A stretch of 64,000 nt of DNA, taken from Bettongia penicillata ogilbyi (lineage: Eukaryota; Chordata; Mammalia; Diprotodontia; Potoroidae). Below the pieces are notes generated by a model. The model was given only the letters and a program-made list of their open reading frames with translations, was not told the origin of the DNA and searched no databases. Location of the stretch: assembly GCA_023548195.1 (NCBI GenBank), contig JAJHZJ010000009.1, forward strand, positions 1,302,001-1,366,000, given 5' to 3'. Shown in pieces: positions 10,706-21,429 of this stretch; within the stretch, counting starts at the first letter, position 1, and each line of letters begins with the position of its first letter. The position numbers and the translations under genes were made by a program.

Positions 10706-11785
10706 TGGGAGAGGGAGAGAATTCCCAGAAGGAAAATTATTATTCTTCCTCTCATGGTTCTAGGGGTCACCTTGGAGGGAAATGCTTCCAGCACTTTAGC
10801 TCCTGAACTCCCACAACCATGTTCTCCATCAACAATAGCCTCAACAAGACTTTAGAAAAGACATTTACAAAGAAGGCATAGTAAAAACAGTTGGTACAAA
10901 ATAGCATTTCTTCCCACCCACCCAAGGCATTCTTCTCACAAATAAATATAGGGTCTGTAGGAGGAGAGTCCATGGGAACAAACACTGCATAATGATAGTG
11001 AGGTACATGTACAGAGATCACATGGAGCTCACAAATCATGTATTAGAAGTCTTTTCTTTTCCCTTTGAACAATCCTCAGGAAGTTGCACTTAGGTAGAAC
11101 TCTTTGATGGACTCCAAGGGTCAGTGGTTTTCTGGAATCCATAGCAGGCATTCCTCTCTGCTATGAGGGGTCATGCTCTTTGAAGCTTCCATTCTTCTGG
11201 TAACCATTGTCTCATATCCATTTATGTTTACTGTGTCTTTCCACCCCCCCCGTGAAGATATTTCTGCCATCAGCCTCTGCCACTCCAGTAGACACCGCCA
11301 TTATTGCTACCATTCAGTTCCTGCCTCTGATGGAAACTCTCAAGGTATTTCTGCTTCTTCTAACCTTATCAAGTCACCAGGATACTTCCATATTGAAATA
11401 ATCACTCACTTAACATCAGGAAAGAATAAAAATGAAAAGATAGAGTGCTCCTGGCCACTATGACTGAGGGAGAGAGAAGGCAACCAACCTTCCTCCTATC
11501 CCACTTCTGGAAGCAGTTCAGATTAGCCCCACCTCCTACAGCCACAAAGGAAAAAGTGTCAGGATTAGAATGATTGCTTTGAAAACAGAAGAGATAGATT
11601 GGATGATCTTATGAAGGAAGAATTAATAAGACTTTATAACTGAGTGTTGGAAAAAAAGGAGAGGGAGGAACCAAAGATGACTCAAATTTCAAGCCTTGGT
11701 CACTGGGAGAATGGTGGTATGGTTAATAGAAATATGGAAATCAGGAGGGGTGGCTGTCTAGGGAGGAATTTAATTTTCAATTAAA
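10706..11785. other. Unassigned stretch of about 1 kb
   Basis: No repeat I can name. A 90-codon minus-strand frame (10767-11039) and a 96-codon plus-strand frame (11173-11463) exist without domains, splice context or recognisable family. Confidence 0.35.
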
Positions 11786-11789
11786 TTCA

Positions 11790-12040
11790 GCGAATATTTA
11801 TTTATTTATTTTTATTAATTTATTTATTTTCAGTTTTCAGCAATCACTTCCATAAGTTTTAAATTTTCTCCCCCTTCCTCCCCAAGATGGCATGCAATCT
11901 TATATGTATATTCTATACATATGTTCTTATTAAAAACATTTTCACATTAGTTGTGTTGCATAGAAGAATTGAAACAAATGAGAGAAATCATGAGATAAAA
12001 CAAAACAAAACATAACACAAGAGAAAATAGTCTGCTTCCC
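11790..12040 (-). repeat. L1-type 3' end fragment
   Basis: Begins with A/T-rich 'tttatttatttatttt', then 'cagttttcagcaatcacttc', 'aaattttctcccccttcctc', 'aagatggcatgcaatctta', and ends with 'aaaacaaaacataacaca'. This fits an antisense L1 3' region of another subfamily than the 54.3 kb copy. Confidence 0.55.
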
Positions 12041-12043
12041 AGT

Positions 12044-12165
12044 GAATATGTATCAAGTGCCTACTGTGCTAAGTGCTGGGGACACAAATGAGAAAAAGAA
12101 AGACAGTGTCTGTCCTCAAGGAGCTTGCAATCTAATGGGGGAAAACAACACACAAGAGGAAGGTG
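12044..12165 (+). repeat. Old LINE 3' fragment
   Basis: 'caagtgcctactgtgctaag', 'tgctggggacacaaatgaga', 'tctgtcctcaaggagcttgc', 'aatctaatgggggaaaac'. The same order recurs around the (CA)n tract at 37.2-37.46 kb. CR1/L2-like clade, exact family unsure. Confidence 0.6.
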
Positions 12166-12689
12166 GAAAGCAAGGATGGGAGGAAGAGTGCTTTGAAGTT
12201 CAAATAAAGCAGAGCTGCAGACAGAAATGGAGAGTGAACTGGAAAGTCTAAATCTGCCCTCCAAAAAGAAAACTTTTGGGAGTTTACTGCTCCACTCTCC
12301 AGCCCTCCAGTCATAGGGGAGAGGAAGAAAATGGATTTAATTTTAGATATAAATACAAAGGGCAATAAGATTTTCTGAAGAACTCCCAGAAAGGACTTTC
12401 CTCTTGACTCAAAGCTGTAAAATGGATTTTTAAGAATTGAGACTGGAGGCTGTGATAATTTTTTTTTCAGGATCAATAACAGAAGAACAAGGGAGAAGCA
12501 ATTCTTATGAATTTGTTCTTCAAGGGCTCCTGCCTAAGAAGAGCCAAGGAAATGGAAGGGACAGGGAGCCCACATGGGGTAGAACCCAGTCTCTATAAAA
12601 TCAGGATCCATTGTGATACCATGATGAAGGAGTCCTCAGAACTTTTCTGCCCAAAGACACTGACTCTGGGACTTGAAATTTCTTCCAAT
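12166..12689. other. No recognised feature
   Basis: A 114-codon minus-strand frame (12132-12476) is Phe/Ser/Leu-rich and opposite a purine-rich strand. No motif supports it. Confidence 0.35.
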
Positions 12690-12830
12690 TAGAATCAATT
12701 CTTTAATTTAAAATCTACTTCAAGTGAAAAATACTATCTGAGAGCCACTATCAGCCTACATCTTAATTAAATTAGTTTATCAGATTAGCTTGTCACTGAG
12801 CATAACCCTGAGAGAATGGAACATATATAC
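12690..12830. other. A/T-rich non-repeat island, possible conserved element
   Basis: Has several homeodomain-like cores in a short span: 'ctttaatttaaaatc', 'tcttaattaaattag', 'cagattagct'. No repeat text. Function is only inferred. Confidence 0.25.
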
Positions 12831-13059
12831 AACCAAAGTATATTTAGAAAACAGGTGTGGAATAGAGAAAAATCCAGAGTAGGAATTTGGTAGGGTGAGG
12901 GTGGGAAGTATAGAAATAAGTTCAATTAAGGTGCATCAGTATGGGGTTCGTAGGGAATAGAAAGTCATTAGATTCCTGGAGGAAGTTGTGATGCTTAAAG
13001 AGAGGGGGGCAGTGCTGAAATGAAATGCCGAAGATAAGTGCCGAGTACTCATCATAGAG

Positions 13060-13205
13060 CACCTACTCCAACTCCTTCATTTTACAGAGCCTCAGAGAGG
13101 TAAAGGGTGAAAGGTGACCAATGGCACACAGTTGCTTAGTGATGTGGCATAGATTAGAACCTAGGTACCCTCCTGACTGACCTAGCTTTCTTCCCACCAC
13201 CATAC
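13060..13205 (-). repeat. MIR-type relic
   Basis: 'cttcattttacagagcctca', 'gagaggtaaagggtgaaagg', 'ggcacacagttgcttagtga'. Confidence 0.5.
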
Positions 13206-13479
13206 TGGCACAAACTTATCTAATAATAAGTCATATCACTCAGTCCAAGAAGGGGCTGAGGGACTATGCCTGCTCTCCCCCAAGGGATCCATATGCTCTG
13301 GATCCAAATATGTCACTACTGGGGACCAGACTGTGCTCACCCTATAACAAGAAGAGTTAGGTTCCTTTTTTTCTCACATTCTTCATCTCATTACATCCTC
13401 ACCCCACTCTACCATGGATGATTTAATGAAAGCCAAGATCTGGACTCATGCCAAGGTTCCCCCAAAAAGGAAAAATTGA

Positions 13480-14190
13480 CAGGTATTCAATGTAAAGTCT
13501 GAATCAGGTATGGAACAGGTATTTACTTCCTATACACAAAAGAAATATTAAAAACAAAGTCAAAAGACAAAAAATAAATAAAATAATATAAATATATAAT
13601 ATAATATAAATATATAACTAAATAATGTTATCTCATACCAAAAAATAACCGACCCAGAAAATTGGTCAAGAGACAATGTAAAAATCATTGGACTACTGAA
13701 ACATAAACCCCCAAAAGAGCCTAGACATCACATTTTGAAAAGTCATGAAAGAAAACTATTCAGATCTTTTAGAAACAAAACACAAAGTAAAAATAGAAAG
13801 GAAAAAAAACCTATTGAGCACTTCCTGAAAGAAACCTCAAAATCAAAACTCCAAGGAAGATCATAGCCAAAATTGAGAGCTTCTAGGACAAAGAGAAAAA
13901 GAGACCACAAGCAGCCAGAAAGAATGAATTTAAGTATGGAGGAACAATAAGCAGTTTCATATAAGATTTAGTAGTCACCACCATAAAGAAACAAAGAGTT
14001 TGGAATATAATGTTTCAAAAGGCGAAAGACATAGGCTTTACAGCCGATAATAACTCACCTAACAAGACTAAATACAATCCTACAGGGAGGAAATGCATCT
14101 GGGAAGAAATAGAGGATTTCCAAGCATTCCTGATGAAAATATCAGAGCTGAAACTTGAAAAACATTTCCATTTAATTCATGGAAATACCC
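13480..14190 (+). pseudogene. L1 LINE ORF1 relic
   Basis: About 13640-13690 reads DPENWSRDNVKIIGLL, matching the conserved RRxNLxIxGLPE-like block of L1 ORF1 proteins. Downstream 'cacaagcagccagaaagaat', 'ttggaatataatgtttcaaa' and 'ggatttccaagcattcctga' keep the order expected for the rest of ORF1. The 62-codon frame at 14010-14198 is part of it. An A/T-rich run at about 13560-13630 has expanded inside. Stops and shifts make it dead. Confidence 0.7.
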
Positions 14191-14449
14191 ATATGTAATA
14201 TCCAATATCCTCGGAGCACTTGACACAGGACGTCTCAAATACATATACATTGCTATTGCTTCTAGGATAAAATAGAAACTCCTCTAAGGGATGTGTTCAT
14301 AAATGATTAACAATAAGGGGGGAAAAGTATATTCATATATACTTTTAAATTTAATCTACAGTAATAACACTTTCTGAATTAGTTTGACCTGAATCCAGCT
14401 CAACAGACTCTTCTGTTTGGATTTTAAAGTTAATTGTAAATTAGTTCTG

Positions 14450-14990
14450 GTATATCTCTCCATCTTTATTAGACACTACTCCCTTTCTTATGCTTGATGA
14501 TCCATCCAAATTGGACCTCTTGTTGTTCTTTCCCACTAACACTCCATCTTCCACTGTCCCCCATGCCTGGAATGCATTCTTTCCTTGCCTTTGCCTCACA
14601 GAGTGCCTTACTCCCTTCAAGAAACAAATTAGACACCACCTTCTAAATGAACCCTTTGTAGACTCCCCAAATGCAAATGCTCTCCTCAAATTACCTGGCA
14701 CTCAACTTCCTTGTATTTATTTTGCACTTATCTATACATATGTGTATATTAATATAGACATGCATGTACAAATGCACACATATAAGTATATGCATATGTG
14801 TGCTTGTTACATATGTATACATATAGTATGTGTGTGTGCACACATGCATACACACAACATATAAGTATGTATATTGTCTACCTTAATAGAATGTAAGCTC
14901 TTTGATCTTAGGGACCATTTTTGTATTTGTGTCTCTCGAGTCTAGCCCTATTCTTGGTGTTTAATAAATGCTTATGATTGAACTATTCCT
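14450..14990 (+). repeat. L2 LINE 3' region with internal microsatellite
   Basis: 'ccatgcctggaatgcattct', 'ttccttgtatttattttgca', then TA/CA/GT simple sequence (about 14735-14875), then 'aatagaatgtaagctctttg', 'cttagggaccattttt' and 'gtgtttaataaatgcttatg'. This is a nearly continuous L2 end. The frame at 14490-14864 is a by-product. Confidence 0.8.
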
Positions 14991-15294
14991 CCATGCCCTG
15001 CCACCTTGGAGACTGCATGCCTACTTCTTTGTTATTATTTGCCATCTCTTGAATTTTGAGGTGGATTATGTTTCCAACATGGGCCAGGTCAGAAGGAAGG
15101 AGCCAGTGTGGCGGAGAGAGGCAGGTGGGGAAAGCTCTTCATTTTCTCTAGCTTTTGATAGGATAATAACAGCAGTGCAAACAACAGTTTACCCTTTTAT
15201 GATGCCTTAAAGTTTTCAAAGCTTTGCAGAAAGACAGAAAGAGGCATGGATATAGAGCCATAGAATTTGGTTTTGAAACTCAGTTCTCATGCTC
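14991..15294. other. No recognised feature
   Basis: A small piece at 15165-15235 with 'tttatgatgccttaaagttt' resembles a MIR tail. The rest is unassigned. Confidence 0.35.
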
Positions 15295-15465
15295 AGTATC
15301 ACAGGATAATAGATTTAGAAGTAGAAGGGACCAGAAAGACCATCTACTTCAATTGTTGAATTTTATAGATGAAGAAACTGAAACTCCAGGAGGTTAAGTA
15401 GTTGTCACCCAGATGGCATTAAATCTGGGATTTAGACTTGGCTCCTTTTAACTCCACAACCTGAA
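15295..15465 (-). repeat. MIR-type relic
   Basis: 'agatttagaagtagaaggga', 'ttatagatgaagaaactgaa', 'ggaggttaagtagttgtcac'. Confidence 0.6.
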
Positions 15466-15524
15466 TCTCTAAATTTGGGAGTCTTTCTATTATTTTTTAT
15501 TTTTATTACTTTTACTATTAAAAG

Positions 15525-15750
15525 TAATATCTAGCCTTAAAGTTTGCAAAGTACCTTACTTAAGTATTCTGATTTGGTCCTGACAACAACATTGTGAAAT
15601 AAGTACTATTATTCTGTCCATTTTACATGTAGAGGAACTAAGGCTGAGAGAGAGTAAATGATTTGCCCAGGGTCATAAAATTACTAAGTGTCCAAAGCAG
15701 TATTTGAACTCAGATCTTCCATATTTCAGGATCAGCATTCTATACAGTAT
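15525..15750 (-). repeat. CORE-SINE with L2-like tail
   Basis: Antisense order: 'ccttaaagtttgcaaagtac' tail, 'tcctgacaacaacattgtga', 'ccattttacatgtagaggaa', 'ttgcccagggtcataaaatt', 'tttgaactcagatcttccat'. Confidence 0.7.
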
Positions 15751-15754
15751 TAGC

Positions 15755-15850
15755 TGTGTTACCTCCAGAATGTCACAACCTTTCTGGGTTTCAGTTTCTT
15801 CATCTGGAAAATGGCATAGTTGGGGTAGAAAGACCCTTGTAGCTCTAAAT
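15755..15850 (+). repeat. MIR-type SINE fragment
   Basis: 'agctgtgttacctccagaat', 'tttcagtttcttcatctgga', 'aaatggcatagttgg'. Butts against the preceding antisense copy. Confidence 0.5.
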
Positions 15851-15884
15851 TACATGAGCCTAAAGCCTCCTATATATAATATAA

Positions 15885-16040
15885 AATTTAATCTTCTCAG
15901 TAAGATAGGAATTGCAAATATTATCATCCCCATTTTATAGATAAAGATCAGAGAGTTTCAGTAATTTGCCCAAGGTCACACAGCTGTCTACTAGAGAACA
16001 GAACCAGGACTCCTCCCTAGGTCATCTGATTCCAAAGATG
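15885..16040 (-). repeat. MIR-type SINE fragment
   Basis: 'ttatcatccccattttatag', 'gtaatttgcccaaggtcaca', 'cagctgtctactagagaaca'. Confidence 0.65.
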
Positions 16041-16239
16041 TACTGATAAATGTTTAAAAACTAGTTCTCAAAAAAAAGATACTGATACATTTTATGTTTA
16101 ATCTGCATTAATAATATTGTCTCCAGAATTTTCTTATGACTAGATAATAGAAAAAAATAAAATAAATCAAGCCCTAAGTTATAGTATTTGCTGATTTCTG
16201 AGATTTTGCTAATCACCTTAAAAATTGAAAAATTGGCAC

Positions 16240-16640
16240 TTGAGAGCCTACGATGGCTGCCTCCGGAACATGTCTGATTCCTAAGACCAGCATTCCTTCC
16301 ACTGAATGGGGTTCCTTGCCTCAAGAAAACAGAAATTTCAGGCGCACATTTATATTTTCCACATCTGGCTGTTTACCACCTGGATTAACTCTGCCAGATC
16401 ACAGGGTGTTAATAATGTTTGTGAACTCCTTGTGAATGAAAACATTTTACCTTCAACTTAGCACAAATTTTAACTTCACTGTGATCTTGGAAATTATGAG
16501 CACTGGAAACCCACATGTCTATAACCGTGACCAGAGCGATGCCATCAACAGTCAGACTTCCGTTGGTGCTCTGCGTGCTAGTTCTCCAGTGACTTTTCCC
16601 TAGGATATCAGGGGAACAGTTCAACTTTCAGCTTTTCCAA
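16240..16640. other. Non-repeat island with possible exon, strand unresolved
   Basis: No repeat text, and several CpGs in a CpG-poor background. Minus strand: an open frame of about 50 codons lies between an acceptor-like 'ccctgatatcctag' (splice near 16601) and a donor-like AAG|gtaaaa near 16453. It includes NGSLTVDGIALVTVIDMWV. Plus strand: the frame that stays open after 'ttttaccttcaacttag' (about 16462) runs to a TAG near 16603 and includes STGNPHVYNRDQSDAINSQ. The two frames are codon-aligned, so one may shadow the other. No family recognised. Confidence 0.3.
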
Positions 16641-16860
16641 GAGACAGTGAAGACTTACAGCAAAGTGCTGAGCAGAAAATAAAAATGACTTTGGAAATAG
16701 CAGGAAACAGAAAATCTCTTCTGTGATGAAATGTGCTGCATTTACTGTTTTTTGCACATGTCCAGAGCTAAGAAAGTGCTGGAGAAAATGTCATTAATGC
16801 AGAGTAAACTTTAAAGTGCATCCTTACTACTTTTTTTTTTAAGGGATGCTTGTTAAACAT
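16641..16860. other. Non-repeat stretch next to the possible exon
   Basis: No repeat text; contains 'gaaatgtgctgcatttactg' and 'gtcattaatgcagagtaaac'. May belong to the same conserved island. Confidence 0.25.
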
Positions 16861-16869
16861 TTATTAGCA

Positions 16870-17035
16870 CATCCTTAGAATCAGAGGACCCAGGTCAGAG
16901 TTCTAGCCATGTGACCTTGGGTAAATTATTGAAACTCTTTGATCTTTATCTGTAAAATGGGGATAATAACATGTGAGTTTCTTAACTCATAGGATTATCG
17001 AGAGCATTAAATAATACACTGTATGTAGGAGTCCT
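16870..17035 (+). repeat. MIR-type SINE
   Basis: 'gttctagccatgtgaccttg', 'ggtaaattattgaaactctt', 'gtaaaatggggataataaca', 'cataggattatcgagagcat'. Confidence 0.7.
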
Positions 17036-17204
17036 TAGGATCACAGTAGAGTCATAACTAAGGCAGAGTGACTAAGACTTTTTCCCAGAGTGCCAGTTTT
17101 TAGAGGGATCTGTTTCCTTCCCAGCCTCCCTGCCCCCATCCATAGCACCACTGTTCCTGTTCCTTGACTTGGGCCCCAGTTTGCCACTCCCTGGACAGCT
17201 TCTA

Positions 17205-17490
17205 TGGTACAGCTCAACTGGCTTTCCTGCTGTCCTTCACACATTATATTTATCTCCTTTTCTGATTCTTTTCACTGACTGTCCCCCATGTTTGGAATGC
17301 ACTTTTTCCTCTAATTCACAGAACTCATCTCTTCTTCCAAATGGAACTCAAACAACATCTTTAACATGAAACCTTTCATGATCCACCCCAAATGCTAGTT
17401 CCCTTTCTCCCCAAACTATCTTGTGTTTATTTTGCATAAACTTACCGATGTGTGCATGCAATCTCCCTTCCATAAACTGTGAGCTTACCT
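17205..17490 (+). repeat. L2 LINE 3' region
   Basis: 'ctgtcccccatgtttggaat', 'aactcatctcttcttccaaa', 'cttgtgtttattttgcataa', 'cataaactgtgagctt'. Ends before the canonical 3' terminus. Confidence 0.75.
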
Positions 17491-17960
17491 TTCCCAAGCC
17501 CCTCTCTTCCCTCCCCACCACATCTGACTGACTCCCAAGGATGATAAGGTCTCAGGCTTAGGCTAAGGCTCAGGCAAACATTCTGTCTCCTGCATCATGC
17601 AGCGCAGTCAGTTTCACAGGGCATGGGCTTGGGTTTCCTAGCCTCTTGTCTCATATAAGACCCTGGGTCACCCATAGAAAAGCCCATCATATTCACAAGT
17701 TTTCATTGGTTTTCTACTTTACAATCTATTTACAAGTCTTTTTCTCAACTAGAGGAATGCCTTGGTTTTGGGGTTTTTTTTTTAGCAGTATCATTCTCAA
17801 GAGCTACACTCAAATCACTTCCTAAAATCAAGAGGTTGTTGGAAAAGAGACTTAACTGTGTTTTGTGGTAGAAAAAAAGAAAACAAGCAAAAATAAAGAA
17901 AGCAAAAACAATTGGAAATAAAATAAGTGATTGGGAAATTATGGTACATAAAGGTAGACT
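17491..17960. other. No recognised feature
   Basis: Short poly(T) at about 17772 and an A-rich tract at 17870-17930. No frame or repeat recognised. Confidence 0.35.
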
Positions 17961-17962
17961 AG

Positions 17963-18160
17963 GCGCAGCTAGGTGATGGACAGAGTACCGGGCATGGAGT
18001 CAAGAAAATATGGGTTCAAATTTGACTTCAGACACTTACTAACTGTGTGATTCTGGGCAAGTCACTTAATGCCTATTTGCCTCATCTGTAAAATAGGGAC
18101 ACATTGGAGGAGGAAATGGCAAATCACTCCAGTATCTTTGCCAAGAAAACCCCCAAACCC
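17963..18160 (+). repeat. Mar-1 CORE-SINE, truncated at the tail
   Basis: 'gcagctaggtgatggacaga', 'tatgggttcaaatttgactt' (B-box region), 'actgtgtgattctgggcaag', 'gtaaaatagggacacattgg', 'caaatcactccagtatcttt', 'gccaagaaaacccccaaacc'. The last 40 or so bases of the family tail are missing. Confidence 0.85.
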
Positions 18161-18164
18161 CATG

Positions 18165-18260
18165 TAATGGGTTTATTATTTAGTATATTATATTTTTATT
18201 ATATTATAGTATAGTATATATATTATATTATATATTATTTAGTATAAATAAATATCTTTA
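18165..18260. repeat. AT-rich simple sequence
   Basis: TATTA/TATAT imperfect repeats directly after the Mar-1 copy; could derive from its tail. Confidence 0.8.
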
Positions 18261-18469
18261 AAATTTATCAAAAATAAATGATAGATTAAAAATTTATCAG
18301 ACAATGAAACTGAGGTCCCAAAAAATATCAATAGATATAAACAAAAGCTTTTAAGGGATGTTCAGTAATTTTTAAAAGTGTAAAGGGTTCCTGAAACCAA
18401 AAAGCTTGAGAAATTCTGTTAAAGCAGGTTAGTGACTTCTCTGAAGCTCCTGGTCTTTGAGAGCTTCTT

Positions 18470-18585
18470 TTAGCTGTTGAGTGACTGGCCCCAGGTCACA
18501 TAGCCTGAAAGTGTCAGAGGCAGCAATGAAATGATGGTCTTCCTGGCTCCAGAGGCCAAGTCTCTGTCCACTAAGATATGTTGCC
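18470..18585 (-). repeat. MIR-type fragment
   Basis: 'gtgactggccccaggtcaca', 'gtcttcctggctccagaggc', 'aagtctctgtccactaagat'. Confidence 0.55.
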
Positions 18586-18634
18586 TTTTACATTATGAAT
18601 GTAATAAAGTACTACCGTGCCATAAGAGATGATC

Positions 18635-18770
18635 ACAGGCTCTTAGATTTAGAGCTGAAAGGGAAATTGAAGGTCACCAGATTCAATCCCTCCACTTTAC
18701 AGATGAAGAAACAGCAACCCAGAGAAAGGTAAGTGACTCCCGAACTCATCCAGGTAGCAAGTAGCAGGGA
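18635..18770 (-). repeat. MIR-type relic
   Basis: 'cttagatttagagctgaaag', 'ccactttacagatgaagaaa', 'cccagagaaaggtaagtgac'. Confidence 0.55.
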
Positions 18771-19480
18771 TACTACTACCTGCCAACCTAACACCCTTTT
18801 CAGTGCACCGTGCCATCTGCATGGGAAGACCTATATACAGAACAAATAATACAGAATGAAGAGAGCAGGAGCAGGAAGACAGTGTTCCCAATCACTATGA
18901 TATTGTAAATGAATGAAAACAGCATTAAAAGAGACCAGAATTTAGATTATACACAATGTTTGATATTGATCCCAGAGAACTAAGGATGAAATACACTCTT
19001 CCTTTTGGAAGAAAGGTGGTGAACTGTGGGTGTGAGTTCTTGCGTAGGTGGTCAGTCACAGTCACTTGGTGTGCTTTGTGTAATTGTTTTCATTGGTTTT
19101 TAGATAGGATTCTATTGTTGGCGGGGGAGCTTATTGGGAAATAGTGTAAAAATTTTAAATCAATAAAACACAAAAAGGAAAACTCCTTATCCCAGTCCTA
19201 ATCACACACATGTTGTTTTCATAGTAAATGACCCATGGAAGGAAAGACAGATTGGCAGTTTCTAAAGTCAGCTATGAGACAGTGTTCTCTTATATACCCT
19301 TGGGAGGAAGGAAATAAGTTGGGAGTTGAGATGTGGCAACCAAGGGGAAGAAAAAATGGATGATTCGAAAAGTGCCAAGAGAGCTGCCTGAACAATTACA
19401 TCTGTACATAGAGAGAGATGTAGGGAGGGCAAGAGAAGAGAGTGGGGAAATATCTGGAAAGGAATGACAAATGGAGCTGA
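18771..19480. other. No recognised feature
   Basis: No repeat or RNA recognised. Frames of 62-64 codons are unsupported. Confidence 0.35.
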
Positions 19481-19482
19481 CT

Positions 19483-19675
19483 GCAGAGGCAGTATGATAT
19501 GGACAAGAGAGTCTGGAATCAGGAAAACCTGTGTTTGAATCCCACCTTGGTTATTTATTAGCTGTATGAACCTGAAAAAAATCACTTGGGAACTCAGTTT
19601 CCTTATTCACAAAATGAAAGGATTGGACTTGGTTACCTATCTGTAAGTTCCCTTCCAGATTTTAATTTATTATTT
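19483..19675 (+). repeat. MIR-type SINE
   Basis: 'ggcagtatgatatggacaag', 'tggaatcaggaaaacctgtg', 'tttgaatcccaccttggtta', 'gtaagttcccttccagattt'. Confidence 0.7.
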
Positions 19676-19839
19676 TATGATTGTCTGGGTATATGGAAGA
19701 GGAGGGATGATATTTTGCTTCAACAGAGCTAGTTTCAGAGTGGAACAAGATTGCTTTTTCTAGGCTCCAAAGCTTGACCTTTAGCCTATTATCAATTATC
19801 TTGATCTAATCATTTACCTTCATTTAATGGAGGCAGTTA

Positions 19840-20097
19840 GATGGTACAGAGGTTAGAATACAGGACACAGAGTATGGAAAGCCTGAGTTCAAATCCTGCC
19901 TTAGACACTGTGGCTGTGTGACTATAGACAAGTCACTTAACTTCAGTCTGCCTCAGTTTCCCCAGCTATAAAATGAAGATTACATTAGCTCCTACCCCAC
20001 AAGGTTGTTGTAAGAATTAGATGAGATAAAATATGTCAAGTGCTTTGCAAACTTTAAAGTGCTATATGAATGCTAGTCATTATTAATTATTCAGTGC
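19840..20097 (+). repeat. CORE-SINE with L2-like tail, nearly full length
   Basis: Head 'ggcagttagatggtacagag', B-box 'gagttcaaatcctgcc', CORE 'ctgtgtgactatagacaagt', then 'caaggttgttgtaagaatta', 'gtgctttgcaaactttaaag' and 'gctatatgaatgctagtcat'. This is the best reference copy of this family in the window. Confidence 0.85.
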
Positions 20098-20399
20098 CCT
20101 ATTTCAGTGTTCAAATGGGTCACTCAAAAGTCTGAAAAGGATACACACCCTAATAGCCAATTGTCTCTATTAGCTTCGTCAAGGGAGAGGGGAAAGAGGG
20201 TGAGGAAAGGAAAGGACAGAACTCAGCTGCTCAACCCCTACCACAAATGTTCATCAAGCACTGAAATCCTAAAAGCAAATGAACTATTGTTATTATGGAG
20301 GGTGAAGAAGGGGAAGAGGAAGGAAATAAGCATTTACACGGTGTCTACTGCGGGGTGGGCAGAGCAGGACAATAGCCTTCCAACATTGCATATGACCTA

Positions 20400-20540
20400 G
20401 GATTTGAGGTCACCCCCACCTTCCATCAACAGATGAGGAAACAGCCTAGAGAGAATGTGACTTACCCAACGTTGCACAAGTAGCAAGGAGCAGAGTGGGA
20501 ATTCAGACCTAGAATTTCGAACTAAATCGAATGCTGTCCC
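20400..20540 (-). repeat. MIR-type relic
   Basis: 'caacagatgaggaaacagcc', 'gtgacttacccaacgttgca', 'gaattcagacctagaatttc'. Confidence 0.55.
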
Positions 20541-20614
20541 CACATCAGATGGTTTTTAGGGGGAAGAAGGATGAGATATATTTTCTTGTCCTCAGACAGG
20601 GGTAGGAGTGCAAA

Positions 20615-20830
20615 TGGATGGAGGTGACAAGGAAGTTGATGACTTTGTCTCAGAAAAAAGGAAAAGCTTCTAACAATAAGAACTGTTCAGATGTGGAATC
20701 TCCTGCCATAGGACCTGTGACTTGCCTTTCACTGGAGATATTTAAAGGAGGGTTGGATGACCACTTGCACAAAGCTATAGAGGCTATTCGTGTGTCTTGT
20801 ATGGGTTGGACCCCTGGGGTCCTTTTTAAA
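20615..20830 (+). repeat. CR1/L3-type LINE 3' region
   Basis: 'cttctaacaataagaactgt', 'cactggagatatttaaagga', 'gggttggatgaccacttgca', 'atgggttggacccc' keep the order of the CR1/L3 3' end also seen at 56.1-56.3 kb. Confidence 0.65.
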
Positions 20831-20869
20831 CACAGGTATGCGGTTAAATGTTTACATTAAGACAAACAT

Positions 20870-21010
20870 TTAAGCAATATATGTGTACATAACGTTTATG
20901 TATGTATTGCATGTATGTTGTATATATTGCATATGTACCATATATACAAATAAAATATGTTAATATTTAATATAACTATATTAAAAAATATAAATGCATG
21001 CAAATAAAAG
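20870..21010. repeat. AT/TG-rich simple sequence
   Basis: Interspersed TGTA/TATA motifs, low complexity. Confidence 0.75.
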
Positions 21011-21425
21011 TTAGGGACCAGTCAGTAATCCCCTACCTTTCCACTACTCCTGGTTCTAGGTAGCTTGTATGTCCTACACAGAGATGTGGCAGTGGGAAGG
21101 GAGGGGGGCAGGAGGAGTTCATTCTCACCTCTCTAGTGTTTCACCTTTGGAAGGATGCACTTCACAATGAAAAGAGCTCTGGATTTGGACTCTAAATCCA
21201 GGACAAGTCTTCACTCTCTGGGTCACGGCTTCCTCAAGGGTAAGATGAGGGATTTGTATTGTCATTCTAAATCTAGGATCCAATAACAGTGCAAAAGCAT
21301 TGCAATTATTTCCTTCATACTATACATTATTTTTATTATAGAAGATTTGCTAGTGTGTTGTTATAAAAATACTAGTAAATTCTCAATTTTATTTGTATAT
21401 AACAATTATTTATCTGGATTGTGAA
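21011..21425. other. Mostly unassigned
   Basis: A decayed SINE-like stretch at 21165-21290 ('aaagagctctggatttggac', 'atctaggatccaataac') is possible. Otherwise nothing seen. Confidence 0.35.
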
Positions 21426-21429
21426 AAAA

